In this document: positions 25,179 through 32,621 of the stretch, one piece after another
Layout: the number at the start of each line of letters is the position of its first letter
Position numbering within the stretch: position 1 is the stretch's first letter
From: JAYEHK01 sp034659475
GTDB lineage: Bacteria > Bacillota > Syntrophomonadia > Syntrophomonadales > Syntrophomonadaceae
NCBI GenBank assembly: GCA_034659475.1
Contig: JAYEHK010000161.1
Location: 1-32,621 of the forward strand
Direction: 5' to 3'
Length of the DNA: 32,621 nt
Position numbers and translations under genes: made by a program
Notes under the pieces: generated by a model
What the model saw: the letters and a program-made list of their open reading frames with translations, nothing else
The model's database searches: none
What the model was told of the DNA's origin: nothing

Positions 25179-26045
25179 ATGAAAAACAAGCCTTATTATA
25201 TGATTGCCACAGGTGCCACACTCTGGGGCCTGATGGGCCTTTTTGTTCAGCCCTTTTATAACTGGGGGTTCAGTGCATCTGAGCTGGTAGCTATTCGAGC
25301 ACTCTCGGCTTTTATTATTGCAGTTTCATATCTGGTTATATTCAGACGTGACCTCTTGAAGATTCGAGTGGGTGACATCGGCCTGTTTATTGGTACAGGT
25401 GTTTTGAGTATTGCCTTTTTTAACTGGTGTTATTTCACCTCCATACAATCGCTTTCTCTGTCGGTATCGGCGGCGCTGCTGTATACTGGACCTGCCTTTG
25501 TAACCCTGCTGTCTCGAATATTCTTTGCAGAAAAGCTTACAATGGGAAAGGTCTCTGCTCTGGTGCTAACCTGTATTGGGTGTTCACTGGTCGTCGGTTT
25601 TCTTCCCAACATGCAGACCTCTGCCTCCGGGTATTATTTGCTGATTGGGTTGGGAGCTGGATTCGGCTATGCCCTATACAGCATATTCGGTAAAATCGCC
25701 AGCAATAGATATCATCCGCTGACGATAATTACATATACCTTTCTCTTTGCCAGTGTTGCAATGGTTCCGATGAGTTCCCTGTGGGAGAAGGCCTCGCTTT
25801 TTACACAACCCGTCGTACTATTAACCAGTCTGAGCATAGGCTTGATTCCAACAGTTTTTGCGTATCTTTTATATACGTATGGTCTGGCTATGATTGAATC
25901 AAGCCTCGCTTCTATTGCAGCAACAATTGAGCCAGTTGTTGCTGTTATTACCGGGATGGTTTTCCTGGGTGACATACTGACCCCATGGCAGGGCGCAGGT
26001 ATTATCTTAATCCTGCTGGCGGTTACCCTTGTACAGCGTAGCTGA
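25179..26045 (+). CDS. EamA/DMT family transporter
   Basis: A 288-residue protein with ten predicted membrane helices in two EamA halves. The first half begins YYMIATGATLWGLMGLFVQP and has the family stretch LYTGPAFVTLLSRIFFAEKL; the second includes GYALYSIFGKIAS, GLIPTVFAYLLYTYGLAMIE and the signature SLASIAATIEPVVAVITGMV. It would export a small metabolite or amino acid; the substrate cannot be told. Start follows AAAGGACG. It lies just outside the prophage, where the natural neighbour of guaA should be. Monocistronic. Confidence 0.88.
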   Translation: MKNKPYYMIATGATLWGLMGLFVQPFYNWGFSASELVAIRALSAFIIAVSYLVIFRRDLLKIRVGDIGLFIGTGVLSIAFFNWCYFTSIQSLSLSVSAALLYTGPAFVTLLSRIFFAEKLTMGKVSALVLTCIGCSLVVGFLPNMQTSASGYYLLIGLGAGFGYALYSIFGKIASNRYHPLTIITYTFLFASVAMVPMSSLWEKASLFTQPVVLLTSLSIGLIPTVFAYLLYTYGLAMIESSLASIAATIEPVVAVITGMVFLGDILTPWQGAGIILILLAVTLVQRS

Positions 26046-26311
26046 AAAGAACTCGTCATAACACGCAGCGCTTTTCTCCTGCCCTTCTCTAACGATCTTT
26101 TTCTGTGCTTTTTTCCGGGGTTGTCCATAACATGGCCCCTGCAGAAATTCGCAGAGATAAGTATTTCCATACGTATTCTGACATATGAGTAGATCAATGA
26201 TAAGTTGGTGTCAATCACCGCCCCTTCCTCATCGGAACCGCAAACAGCAACTAATCTGTGTGATAAAATCCAACAGCAAATCCTAAAACCGAGCACGATG
26301 CTTGGCAGGTA

Positions 26312-26416
26312 TGCACCGTACAAAAAAGGGCCTTGGTTATCTCGAGGACTTAGATTATTCCCCGTTGGTAATTTCCTTGTTTTTTTCATTACAAGAAACT
26401 CCGATTGTACGGTGCA
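26312..26416. repeat. 12-bp inverted repeat bounding a 105-bp segment
   Basis: TGCACCGTACAA (26312-26323) and TTGTACGGTGCA (26405-26416) are exact reverse complements. Inside lies a second weaker hairpin (TTTCCTTGT / ACAAGAAA). The segment sits in the gene-free stretch 26046-26540, in which I see no credible ORF, promoter or RNA gene. It may be a small non-autonomous element or a structured RNA. Confidence 0.6.
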
Positions 26417-26540
26417 CGTTCTTCGTAAAATGTATAGCGGACGAGATGTAGACGAACAGTTATAAGGTAAACTATTAATATTTATTTAATAATTGTCAGA
26501 ATATTCAACAATTTGATAAGTTAGTGTCTGGCAGTGCGCC

Positions 26541-27176
26541 AATAGAACTGCAATCTTCTATCATGATGAGGACCAAAGGCAAAAGGCAGAGGACTCGAAA
26601 CGGAGATTGAGCGAGAGCAAACGTTTTCTGTCACCGATCGTAACCCCTGTGCTCCCGGCTGCACCATTTTATCCGGCGGAACAATACCATCAGAATTACC
26701 ATCTTAGGAACTCTGGACATTATCAGCAGTATCGCAGTGGTTCAGGCAGAGATGATTTTTTACAACGGCAGTGGGAGGACATCAATGTGAAGGTCAAAGA
26801 AGACCTGGCCGAAAGACTGACCACGCTGCAGTTTAACGTCACACAGAACAATGCCACAGAACCGCCTTTCCGTAATGAATACTGGGAGAATCACCGGGAG
26901 GGAATCTATGTGTATATCATTTCCGGAGAGCCGCTTTTCAGTTCACTGGATAAATTTGATTCAGGCTGCGGCTGGCCCAGTTTTACACGTTCCTTGGACG
27001 ATGTCAATATCAACGAGAACGAGGACCGCACTCATGGCATGCGCCGCACCGAGGTGCGAACAACCTGTTCTGACTCCCACCTGGGACATGTCTTCCCGGA
27101 CGGACCTTTTTTTGGAGGTTTGCGTTACTGTATCAATTCCGCTTCCCTGCGTTTTATTCCCAAAGAAGATTTGTAA
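26541..27176 (+). pseudogene. MsrA-MsrB fusion, MsrA part truncated; MsrB domain complete
   Basis: The frame contains the last part of MsrA (NRTAIFYHDEDQRQKAEDSK, then RFLSPIVTPVLPAAPFYPAE and QYHQNYHLR, about 26541-26760), but the N-terminal two-thirds of MsrA, with its GCFWC active site, is absent. The MsrB domain follows from about 26800: FRNEYWENHREGIYVYIISG, SGCGWPSFTR, SDSHLGHVFPDGP and the catalytic Cys175 (counted from the TTG at 26607) in GLRYCINSASLRF. MsrB reduces methionine-R-sulfoxide in proteins. A TTG at 26607 behind CGGAGA could restart translation and give a 189-residue MsrB, so some activity may remain. The zinc CxxC pairs of many MsrB proteins are absent. Confidence 0.75.
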
Positions 27177-27213
27177 AAGGCAGGATATGGGGATTACGCG
27201 AGGATGTTTAAAT

Positions 27214-27244
27214 AGCCAACAAAAAGAACGTCCCTCTGTTGGCT
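27214..27244. repeat. REP-like hairpin, left copy of a 22-bp inverted repeat
   Basis: AGCCAACA and TGTTGGCT (27214-27221, 27237-27244) form a perfect 8-bp stem with a 15-nt loop. The 22 bases 27214-27235 occur again, exactly, in inverted orientation at 28983-29004. The two copies bound the broken mutS-like/alkD segment. Confidence 0.8.
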
Positions 27245-27344
27245 CTAAAATAACACTTTGACATATAAAAATGATATTGGTAAAATTTAACTGTGGTTTT
27301 TAGAAGTAAAGAAATCATATGTTTTGGCATAGCTTATAATAAAA

Positions 27345-28275
27345 AATTGGAGACTGTTTAGCTTTTTGGTTGGTTCCGCTGTGACTGCTTTGGCTTTTAG
27401 TGCTTATGAGAATAAAGCCTATGGGTATATCCTGCTTATCGTAGCTATCAGTGTATTTGCATACCTAGTCGTTAAGCATGATAAAACAATCAATGAAGCA
27501 AACCGAACCCGTAATATGGCGGAAATAAATGAAAGCTGTATTTTGAGAATGGAAGGCCAGTGGGCGGGTAACTCCGACGATGGTGCAGCGTATGTGAATC
27601 GAAACCATAGCTATACACATGATCTGGATATCTTTGGTCATGCGTCCTTGTTTCAATGGATAAACATTAGCAATACATATTGCGGAAGAGAAGCTTTAAG
27701 AACCTTGCTGGAAAATCCGGATAAGCGAATTCACAGTATCAATCAGAGGCAGGTTGCGGTGAAAGAACTGGTGCCAAAATTGGCGTTTTGTCAAGGACTG
27801 CAATGTGAAGGGATGGGGAACCATGGTCTGAAGCAAAATCCAGAAGATATCCTGGGGTATGCGGAGAAAAAATCAAAGTTATTCAGCCGGAGATGGCTTA
27901 AGGTTATCTTTTTTGGATTGCCGGGGCTTACGATATTATCGTTTATCATCTGGTATTTCAGCGGATCAATTTCGTTATCGATTCCTTTTTTGTTTCTCGG
28001 CCTTCAAGTCATGATTCTAGTTTTGGGATACAGACAGATGAACGATGCGCTGGCAACCATCAATTCATATAAAACCAAGGTCAGCGTTTATCGCCGCTTA
28101 CTGGAGCTTATTGAAAAAGAACAGTTTCATGATACGTACCTGTCAGCCTTACAATCAACGCTGTTTCAGGGGAATAAATCAGCTTCACAGCAAATAAAGA
28201 AGCTGGATAGCATTGTCGGCGCGGTGGCGCTTCGCCATAATCCGTATGTTCACTTTTTTGTTATACCAGAATAAA
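27345..28275 (+). pseudogene. MutS-like membrane protein, truncated at both ends
   Basis: The frame is open from a stop at 27330 and reads KNWRLFSFLVGSAVTALAFS, two membrane helices, then the MutS-core pattern HDLDIFGHASLFQWINISNT, CGREALRTLLENP and INQRQVAVKELVPKL. A membrane pair follows at about 180-225. It continues to VGAVALRHNPYVHFF, then ends. Family members have about 600 residues: an N-terminal coiled coil before the first helix and, after this point, the ATPase with its Walker A loop. Both are missing. The TTG at 27366 is only a nominal start. A deletion near 28250 joined the gene to alkD. Confidence 0.75.
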
Positions 28276-28893
28276 AACACGGAGCAGGCCTTACGTATGG
28301 AAGCCTATATGAAAGACAATTTTCCTTTTTTGAGTATTCAAAAGCCAGCCAGGTCAAGCCTGCAAAAGGATTTTTTAAAAAGTGTATCCTCATCGCAAAT
28401 GATTGACTGGGATTTTGTAATGCTGTTATGGAACCTGCCTGAACGTGAGTTTCAATATTTGGCCCTCGACTACCTTGTTCTAATGAAAAAGAAGTTCCAA
28501 AAAAAGGATCTTAAAAATCTAAAGCAACTTATCGTAAAAAAATCCTGGTGGGATACCGTTGATCTCATTGCGTCTAATCTAGTAGCTGCAATATGCACCA
28601 CCTTTCCGGAGATGATTGATTGCGATGTCCTTACATGGGCTGAAAGCGACAATCTATGGTTAAGGCGGACCGCGATTCTATTTCAGTTGAAATATAAAGA
28701 AGCCACTGATACGGAATTGTTGGCAAGAATTATTCTAAAAAACAATCACAGTAAAGAATTCTTCATTAATAAAGCAGTTGGCTGGGCGCTTCGGGAATAT
28801 TTGAAAACAAATCGAGAATGGGTGAAAACTTTTATCGATAAGCAGCCGCTGCAAGCTTTAAGTGTGCGTGAGGGTAGCAAATATTTGGATTGA
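28246..28893 (+). CDS. alkD: DNA alkylation repair protein, AlkD-like (N-terminus altered)
   Basis: A 215-residue ALK/HEAT-repeat glycosylase that would remove N3- and N7-alkylpurines. The match to AlkD is clear: MEAYMKDNFPFLSIQKPARS, LLWNLPEREFQYLALDYLVL, KSWWDTVDLIASNLV (Trp and Asp of the active site), NLWLRRTAILFQLKYKEA (Arg of the site), SKEFFINKAVGWALREYLKT and LSVREGSKYL at the end. The first 10-15 residues of normal AlkD are replaced by MFTFLLYQNKN, which derive from the mutS-like sequence in another frame. The ATG at 28246 has no good ribosome site. The active-site residues remain, so activity is possible if it is expressed. Confidence 0.75.
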   Translation: MFTFLLYQNKNTEQALRMEAYMKDNFPFLSIQKPARSSLQKDFLKSVSSSQMIDWDFVMLLWNLPEREFQYLALDYLVLMKKKFQKKDLKNLKQLIVKKSWWDTVDLIASNLVAAICTTFPEMIDCDVLTWAESDNLWLRRTAILFQLKYKEATDTELLARIILKNNHSKEFFINKAVGWALREYLKTNREWVKTFIDKQPLQALSVREGSKYLD

Positions 28894-28982
28894 ATCAAAA
28901 CATAGTATTCGAAGCCTAATAAATGGTGGCAACAATAAGAACATCAGACTGCTTTCATTTTGTTTATTGTCAAATGTTACAC

Positions 28983-29004
28983 AGGGACGTTCTTTTTGTT
29001 GGCT
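28983..29004. repeat. Right copy of the 22-bp inverted repeat
   Basis: Exact reverse complement of 27214-27235, containing GGGACGTTCTTTTTGTTGG. This copy lacks the second stem arm and touches the rsmH stop codon. Confidence 0.8.
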
Positions 29005-30053
29005 TATGCTTTTATTGCCCAACGCAATTTGGCAGAACGCGCACGACTATTGGTATTACATTCTTCCGATGATGGTCGAATAGGACCGGGAGCAATTTCA
29101 CGATAAATGCCTTCACGGAAAAAACGCTGAAAAGATTTTTTGACGAGACGGTCTTCACCTGAATGAAATGAGAGTATAGCAACGCGCCCACCTTCAGCAA
29201 GAGCGTCAGGGAGTTTTTCTAAGAATTCATATAACACTTCAAATTCATTATTGACATCAATTCGCAATGCTTGAAAGCATCGTTGATAGGATTTTCTAGT
29301 TTCGTCTTTTCTTTCGTTTTTCGGAATACATTTCAGTGCATCAGTAATAATTTGTCGGAGCATGGTTGTTGTTGAGATTTCTATTCCTTTGTTATTTGCT
29401 GCAATAATGGCGCGGGCGATTACTGCGGCATTAGGTTCGTCCGAGTTTTCTATCAACATACCTTCTAATTCATCTTGCGAAATAGTTTTCAAACGAGCTG
29501 CGGCAGATATACCTCTTTTAGGATTCAGCCGTAAGTCTAATGGTCCTTCACTCTTAAATGAAAAGCCTCTTTCCGGATTGTCTATTTGCATTGAAGAGAC
29601 ACCCAAATCTGCCAATACAAAATTCAATGGCCCTGATTCTAAAATAATTTTATCTATATCGAAAAAATTCATATGCTTGATCGTTAAGATTTCAGATCCA
29701 TAACCTAAGCTCTCTAAACGCTTCTGGGTGCGCGCTAATTCAATAGGATCTACATCCATTGTATACAAGTGTCCCTGTGAATTTAAACATTTAAGCATCT
29801 CTAAAGTGTGTCCGCCATAACCCAGGGTTGCGTCTAATCCAGTTTGTCCAGGAGTAATTTGTAATAATTCTAATATTTCTTTAACGCAAATTGAACGATG
29901 CATACCAGCAGGAGTACTGCCCTTTTGTATCACTTTTGCAACAGTATCGGCATATTTTTCCGGTTGCAGTTCCTTATATTTTTCGTTAAAAGCTTTAGGG
30001 TGAGTGCCTATATATCGAGGACGTCGCTGATGTTTTTGCTCTGAATTATCCAT
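29004..30053 (-). CDS. RsmH-type 16S rRNA (cytosine-N4) methyltransferase, solitary paralogue
   Basis: A 349-residue MraW/RsmH family protein. The SAM site is LDATLGYGGHTLEMLK; further signatures are FVLADLGVSSMQIDNPERGF, SEGPLDLRLN, YQRCFQALRIDVNNEFE and ILSFHSGEDRLVKKSF. The N-terminal 50 residues (RRPRYIGTHPKAFNEKYKEL) are an extension that canonical RsmH lacks, and the gene is not in a dcw cluster, so I take it as the second-type paralogue known in Clostridia rather than the housekeeping rsmH. Target probably C1402 of 16S rRNA or a related base (inference). It lacks its own ribosome site; an upstream 26-codon ORF ends 8 bases into it, suggesting coupled translation. Confidence 0.85.
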   Translation of the reverse strand: MDNSEQKHQRRPRYIGTHPKAFNEKYKELQPEKYADTVAKVIQKGSTPAGMHRSICVKEILELLQITPGQTGLDATLGYGGHTLEMLKCLNSQGHLYTMDVDPIELARTQKRLESLGYGSEILTIKHMNFFDIDKIILESGPLNFVLADLGVSSMQIDNPERGFSFKSEGPLDLRLNPKRGISAAARLKTISQDELEGMLIENSDEPNAAVIARAIIAANNKGIEISTTTMLRQIITDALKCIPKNERKDETRKSYQRCFQALRIDVNNEFEVLYEFLEKLPDALAEGGRVAILSFHSGEDRLVKKSFQRFFREGIYREIAPGPIRPSSEECNTNSRARSAKLRWAIKA

Positions 30054-30126
30054 TGTATACCGAAAGGAATTTAGCGTTTATGCATTCGAAATTTAGAATT
30101 GATGTTGTACAAATCATGTGGCTCAT
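30046..30126 (-). CDS. Leader ORF overlapping the rsmH paralogue start
   Basis: A 26-residue frame (MSHMICTTSILNFECINAKF, then LSVYNG) starts behind a strong AGGGGGAG site and stops at TAA inside ATGGATAA, the first bases of the methyltransferase gene, in a different frame. The methyltransferase itself has no purine-rich ribosome site, so ribosomes ending this leader would restart there. The peptide has no known function. Confidence 0.5.
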   Translation of the reverse strand: MSHMICTTSILNFECINAKFLSVYNG

Positions 30127-30155
30127 TCTTTCTCCCCCTTTTTTATTATCTATTA

Positions 30156-30185
30156 ATAATAGTATTACAAATCTTATGATGTCAA
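30156..30185 (-). promoter_or_regulatory. Promoter of the rsmH paralogue
   Basis: On the minus strand TTGACA (30185-30180), an 18-nt spacer and TATTAT (30161-30156). About 100 bases lie between it and the gene, holding the leader ORF. In the gap 30054-30460 the other visible item is the hairpin at 30259-30303; no other gene is supported there. Confidence 0.65.
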
Positions 30186-30258
30186 ACACTGCAATCGCGA
30201 TAAGCTCGTTTTCATTCCCAGTGCCACAGCGCAACTTCACCACCTGCATCATAAATAC

Positions 30259-30303
30259 AAAAAAGAGAAGCTCCAGACTATATCGCTAAAGCGTCTCTTT
30301 TTT
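30259..30303. terminator. Bidirectional terminator
   Basis: AAAAAAGAGA (30259-30268) and TCTCTTTTTT (30294-30303) are exact complements with inner pairs between GC-rich segments; either strand ends in six Ts. It lies downstream of the thioesterase gene (minus strand, about 160 bases) and insulates the rsmH promoter. Confidence 0.65.
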
Positions 30304-30460
30304 AACTTGAATAACGCAGGTTTATGTAATTTTATCAACGATAGACATCGTACAATGTATGAAACAATTAATCAGGCTCTGCTCATCATAGACGCAAATG
30401 TCATGCATTATGGGTATATCCCACAGGCGTACTATCTAAGCGGCTTCATGCTGTGCTCAA

Positions 30461-30895
30461 TCAAGCATATCCCATTTTTTCATTCAAAGGTCTGCCGCTA
30501 TTCATAAAGTTGCCTGTCCCAAAGCTCAGGACCTGGTCTTTATCATCATACAGCACGGCTTCTGCTATATAGAGTCTGTTTGACTTAAATTTCAACTGGC
30601 CAATTGATTTTATCCATCCCTGATTTACTGGCCTGGTGAGGTTAATGTTAAAGGATACAGTATAAACGCAGCTATCTGTCAGAATGGAGTTAACTGCAAA
30701 ATATGCTGCGTCATTAAGCATTCTGAAATAGCCGGACCCATGCATGGCGCCTGCAGCGTGAAAATGCTTCGGCAGAACCTCACAACTGATTTCAGCTTTC
30801 TCATGTGAAATTTTAATCCTGGTATTTTCATAGAACTGGCTATTGCATGGTGCGGCCAAGTACATTCTCTCTAGCTTACGATAATGCTCCTGCAA
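30461..30895 (-). CDS. PaaI-type hotdog thioesterase
   Basis: A 144-residue hotdog-fold protein. The core HGSGYFRMLNDAAYFAVNSI holds the central helix with the Asp expected in PaaI-type thioesterases; VSFNINLTRPVNQGWIKSIG is the next strand pair and LYIAEAVLYDDKDQVLSFGT the closing strands. It should hydrolyse acyl-CoA thioesters. The frame opens further upstream (30928), but a TTG at 30895 lies 7 nt after AAAGGAGGG and is taken as the start. It stands alone on the minus strand. Confidence 0.75.
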   Translation of the reverse strand: MQEHYRKLERMYLAAPCNSQFYENTRIKISHEKAEISCEVLPKHFHAAGAMHGSGYFRMLNDAAYFAVNSILTDSCVYTVSFNINLTRPVNQGWIKSIGQLKFKSNRLYIAEAVLYDDKDQVLSFGTGNFMNSGRPLNEKMGYA

Positions 30896-31094
30896 ATCTC
30901 TTCCCTCCTTTCTATATTGCTTTAACAAAACAGGTCTTTTCTACATTTCTCTATATCGTAAAAAAACAGGTAGAACTTACCTATTATACCTGAAAATGAT
31001 TTTTCTCTTTTGTGATGCTATTTTAAAACATACGATCAAATATGTAAATGCTTTCCGTTAAATGATAAAATATACTCATAAGGGAGATGAAAAC

Positions 31095-31313
31095 ATGTCG
31101 GTACCACCTGAACCTTGGTGGCGTATTTTGGGGCAAGTTATTGGTATAATCAATGTACTGTTAATTATTGTAATAATCATTGGATTAATCTTTACGTTTA
31201 TCGCCATCTGGAGGATGATGAAAGCCCATGAAGATCTGGCGTCGACCGTAAAGGAAATAGGCGAGCAGCTTAAAGTGAATACGGATCTTCGGGAACCAGA
31301 AGAAGACGATTAG
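31095..31313 (+). CDS. Small single-TM membrane protein
   Basis: 72 residues from ATG 31095, 8 nt after AAGGGAGAT. One long membrane helix (about residues 13-37, IGIINVLLIIVIIIGLIFTF) is followed by a basic patch (WRMMK) and an acidic, coiled-coil-like cytoplasmic tail ending EPEEDD. An upstream ATG at 31062 is possible but has no ribosome site. Not recognised. Confidence 0.6.
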   Translation: MSVPPEPWWRILGQVIGIINVLLIIVIIIGLIFTFIAIWRMMKAHEDLASTVKEIGEQLKVNTDLREPEEDD

Positions 31314-31477
31314 TAGGAAGACTTTTAATAGTGCTCAATAATGCGATGAGAATTTACGACTATTCTTCCAGCCGTGCCCTGCTTATTGTTCTGAGGTATA
31401 ATACTATATAAAGACGGGGTAACAGATAGAGATGCCCTGACAAACATTTGTAGTTAAACCGATCGAGGTGGTGTGTT

Positions 31478-31846
31478 ATGTCGAAGAAAGTGGGGGCTGG
31501 AGTATCTTTGGAGTTTCATGCAATGCGTGAACATCTGATGTGCTTAGAAAAAAGGGATAAACAGGAACATTACCAGCAGGCGTTACAGAAGGCAAGCGAG
31601 ATAGCGGTGATGTTACAGGAGAAATATGACGTAAAACAGGTCTATCTCTATGGCTCTCTAGCATGGGGCGGATTTGATCGACATTCGGATATCGATCTAT
31701 TTTTGGTGGGATTTAAAGGGAACTACTGGCAGACTTTCATCGATGCTGAAGCAATCGCGAAGCCAATTGAGGTGAGTCTGGCGTGTGAAGAGGATTGCGT
31801 GGAATCTCTGAAGGAAAAGGTGGTAACAAAGGGGGTCTTATTATGA
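31478..31846 (+). CDS. MNT-type nucleotidyltransferase (antitoxin-like)
   Basis: A 122-residue minimal nucleotidyltransferase. The motif GS-x10-D-x-D is complete (Gly59, Ser60, Asp71, Asp73 in YLYGSLAWGGFDRHSDIDLF) and a third acidic residue is in IEVSL (Glu99). Such proteins pair with a HEPN protein in MNT/HEPN toxin-antitoxin modules, where MntA adenylylates the toxin. Here the stop overlaps the ATG of the HEPN gene (ATGA), antitoxin first. Start after GAGGTGGTG. Confidence 0.85.
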   Translation: MSKKVGAGVSLEFHAMREHLMCLEKRDKQEHYQQALQKASEIAVMLQEKYDVKQVYLYGSLAWGGFDRHSDIDLFLVGFKGNYWQTFIDAEAIAKPIEVSLACEEDCVESLKEKVVTKGVLL

Positions 31847-32355
31847 TCAGTAGGGTTGAGTACCTTACCCTGAAAGCTCGTGTGGATGAAGAACTCAGTA
31901 ATATTAACCGCCTGGAAACAGGACTGAAGAAACTGGCGCTTTTCCCAGCTATAAAAACGGATTTATTAAATGGCTTACCATTGAGTGATGAGATCTCGTG
32001 TAGGGTAATCGGATCGTATCTGCATGATTACTATTGTGGCTTAGAAAAGGTATTTGTGCACATTGCGAAGAGTTTCGGTGAAAGCTTACCAACTGGTAAT
32101 CAGTGGCATAAGGAACTTCTGGACGAAATGACCCTCAGCATTCCGGGGGTTCGTATAGCGCTGCTCAGCAAAAAGACTCTGGCGAAGATTGATGAACTGC
32201 GGGGATTCAGACACATCTTTCGAAATGCCTATGGATTCAGCATCGACCCGGTTAGAGAACAACTGCTGCTTGGAAACCTTCCTAGTATTTCTACATCAGT
32301 AAAAAAAGAAATCAAGGCTTTCTTTAAAGAAATGGATGAGCTGATTCTTCGTTAA
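31843..32355 (+). CDS. HepT-like HEPN protein (toxin-like)
   Basis: A 170-residue all-helical protein of the HepT-like group: LHDYYCGLEKVFVHIAKSFG, GNQWHKELLDEMTLSIPGVR and the family signature LRGFRHIFRNAYGFSID. The signature normally carries an R-x4-H RNase motif (as in FRHVFRHLYG); here the position is Arg123 to Asn128, so the His may be replaced by Asn and RNase activity is uncertain. The start at 31843 overlaps the antitoxin stop; a small GGGGGTC site precedes it. Confidence 0.8.
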   Translation: MISRVEYLTLKARVDEELSNINRLETGLKKLALFPAIKTDLLNGLPLSDEISCRVIGSYLHDYYCGLEKVFVHIAKSFGESLPTGNQWHKELLDEMTLSIPGVRIALLSKKTLAKIDELRGFRHIFRNAYGFSIDPVREQLLLGNLPSISTSVKKEIKAFFKEMDELILR

Positions 32356-32410
32356 AGTGATTTATTGGCCCATGGAACGGTTCTTTTGGTCAGGTTGATA
32401 TCGGGAATGT

Positions 32411-32423
32411 CAAAGGGACGGGG
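32411..32423 (+). repeat. Half of a REP-like palindrome
   Basis: CAAAGGGACGGGG, identical to the arm start of the palindrome at 24794. The other arm is missing. A 9-codon ORF with a strong AAGGAGG site (ATG 32452, MKKGNYSAS) follows and is probably the stump of a lost gene. Confidence 0.6.
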
Positions 32424-32506
32424 TTTAGGTGCTATTTCAAGGAGGAATATAATGAAAAAAGGTAACTATTCAGCATCCTAAAAAACAGGACTGAACTCTC
32501 GGTTAG

Positions 32507-32524
32507 AACCGTGATATCATGGTT
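32507..32524. repeat. Near-palindrome before the DUF4338 gene
   Basis: AACCGTGATATCATGGTT, symmetric at 16 of 18 positions around GATATC. It ends 3 bases before the ATG of the next gene, so it may be an operator for that gene or the recognition end of a transposable element. Confidence 0.5.
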
Positions 32525-32526
32525 AT

Positions 32527-32621
32527 ATGAATAAACGAACATTTGTAAGGCCTACCATAACAGAAGTACAAATTGCACTTATCAACGAATTGATTGCCAA
32601 TAATCCTACCTGGGGTCGAAC
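32527..32621 (+). CDS. DUF4338 / DruA-like protein (5' end only)
   Basis: The first 31 codons run to the window edge: MNKRTFVRPTITEVQIALIN followed by ELIANNPTWGR. This agrees with the start of DUF4338 proteins (ALIxxLIAxxPxWxR pattern), a family found both as the DruA component of the Druantia defence system and alone or beside transposases. There is a palindrome but no clear ribosome site just upstream. Only the start is visible, so which of the two contexts applies cannot be told. Confidence 0.6.
   Translation, partial: MNKRTFVRPTITEVQIALINELIANNPTWGR

Noticed and set aside
25712..26389. Minus-strand 225-codon ORF
   Set aside because: More than half is antisense to the EamA transporter and the rest has no recognisable domain.
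30307..30507. Plus-strand 66-codon ORF
   Set aside because: No ribosome site, overlaps the thioesterase end, and composition is not protein-like.
30961..30990. Attenuator upstream of the thioesterase
   Set aside because: A small stem with a T7 run follows TATAAT almost at once, but a transcript from it would start within the stem, and no good -35 is found.

Overview
The window looks like the chromosome of an anaerobic, spore-lineage Firmicute (class Clostridia; genus not resolvable). Supporting this are strong AGGAGG ribosome sites with frequent TTG starts, a butyrate-type crotonase, an EamA exporter, a membrane MutS-like protein, a solitary RsmH paralogue and a Siphovirus/Myovirus-type Clostridial prophage. 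There is no rRNA or tRNA gene that I can see and no CRISPR array.

Layout. 1-422: no gene, but three short tandem-repeat arrays (telomere-like GGGGTTA heptamers, CCTCACC heptamers, CCAAC octamers). 423-4154: housekeeping genes (DUF1287 hydrolase, nucleoside-recognition membrane protein, CNNM/CorC transporter, crotonase). 4278-6471: a compact purine-salvage operon, hpt-guaA, with a clear extended -10 promoter and a terminator.

6401-24695: an about 18.3 kb degraded prophage inserted in the 3' end of guaA. Its left end holds an intact-looking tyrosine integrase. The right end carries a second copy of the last codons of guaA (Ile-Glu-Trp-Glu-stop) followed by what looks like the displaced guaA terminator. 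Integrase arm-type repeats (paired TGGCAGCA, 11 bp apart) lie inside both ends. Replication, portal, minor head, tape measure, DUF5131 and HEPN genes are recognisable but broken by in-frame stops, frameshifts and large deletions; capsid, tail tube, baseplate and lysis genes are gone. Genes that still look intact are the integrase, a sigma-like factor, an exported membrane protein, a Fic protein, a linker-rich membrane protein, an XRE regulator and several small early genes. The XRE gene and the early operon are driven by two mirror-image promoters whose -35 boxes sit inside inverted copies of the same 13-bp operator.

24735-32621: chromosomal flank rich in remnants: REP-like palindromes, an EamA transporter, an MsrA-MsrB fusion that has lost most of MsrA, a MutS-like gene truncated at both ends and fused by deletion to alkD, a second-type RsmH preceded by a coupled leader ORF, a PaaI-type thioesterase, a one-TM protein, an MNT/HEPN toxin-antitoxin-like pair, and at the right edge the first codons of a DUF4338 (DruA-like) protein.

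No complete new multi-gene system is demonstrable. The most unusual items are the mirror-symmetric operator/promoter pair, the pair of coupled exported proteins in the prophage, the HEPN remnant next to attR, the rsmH leader ORF, and the telomere-like array.
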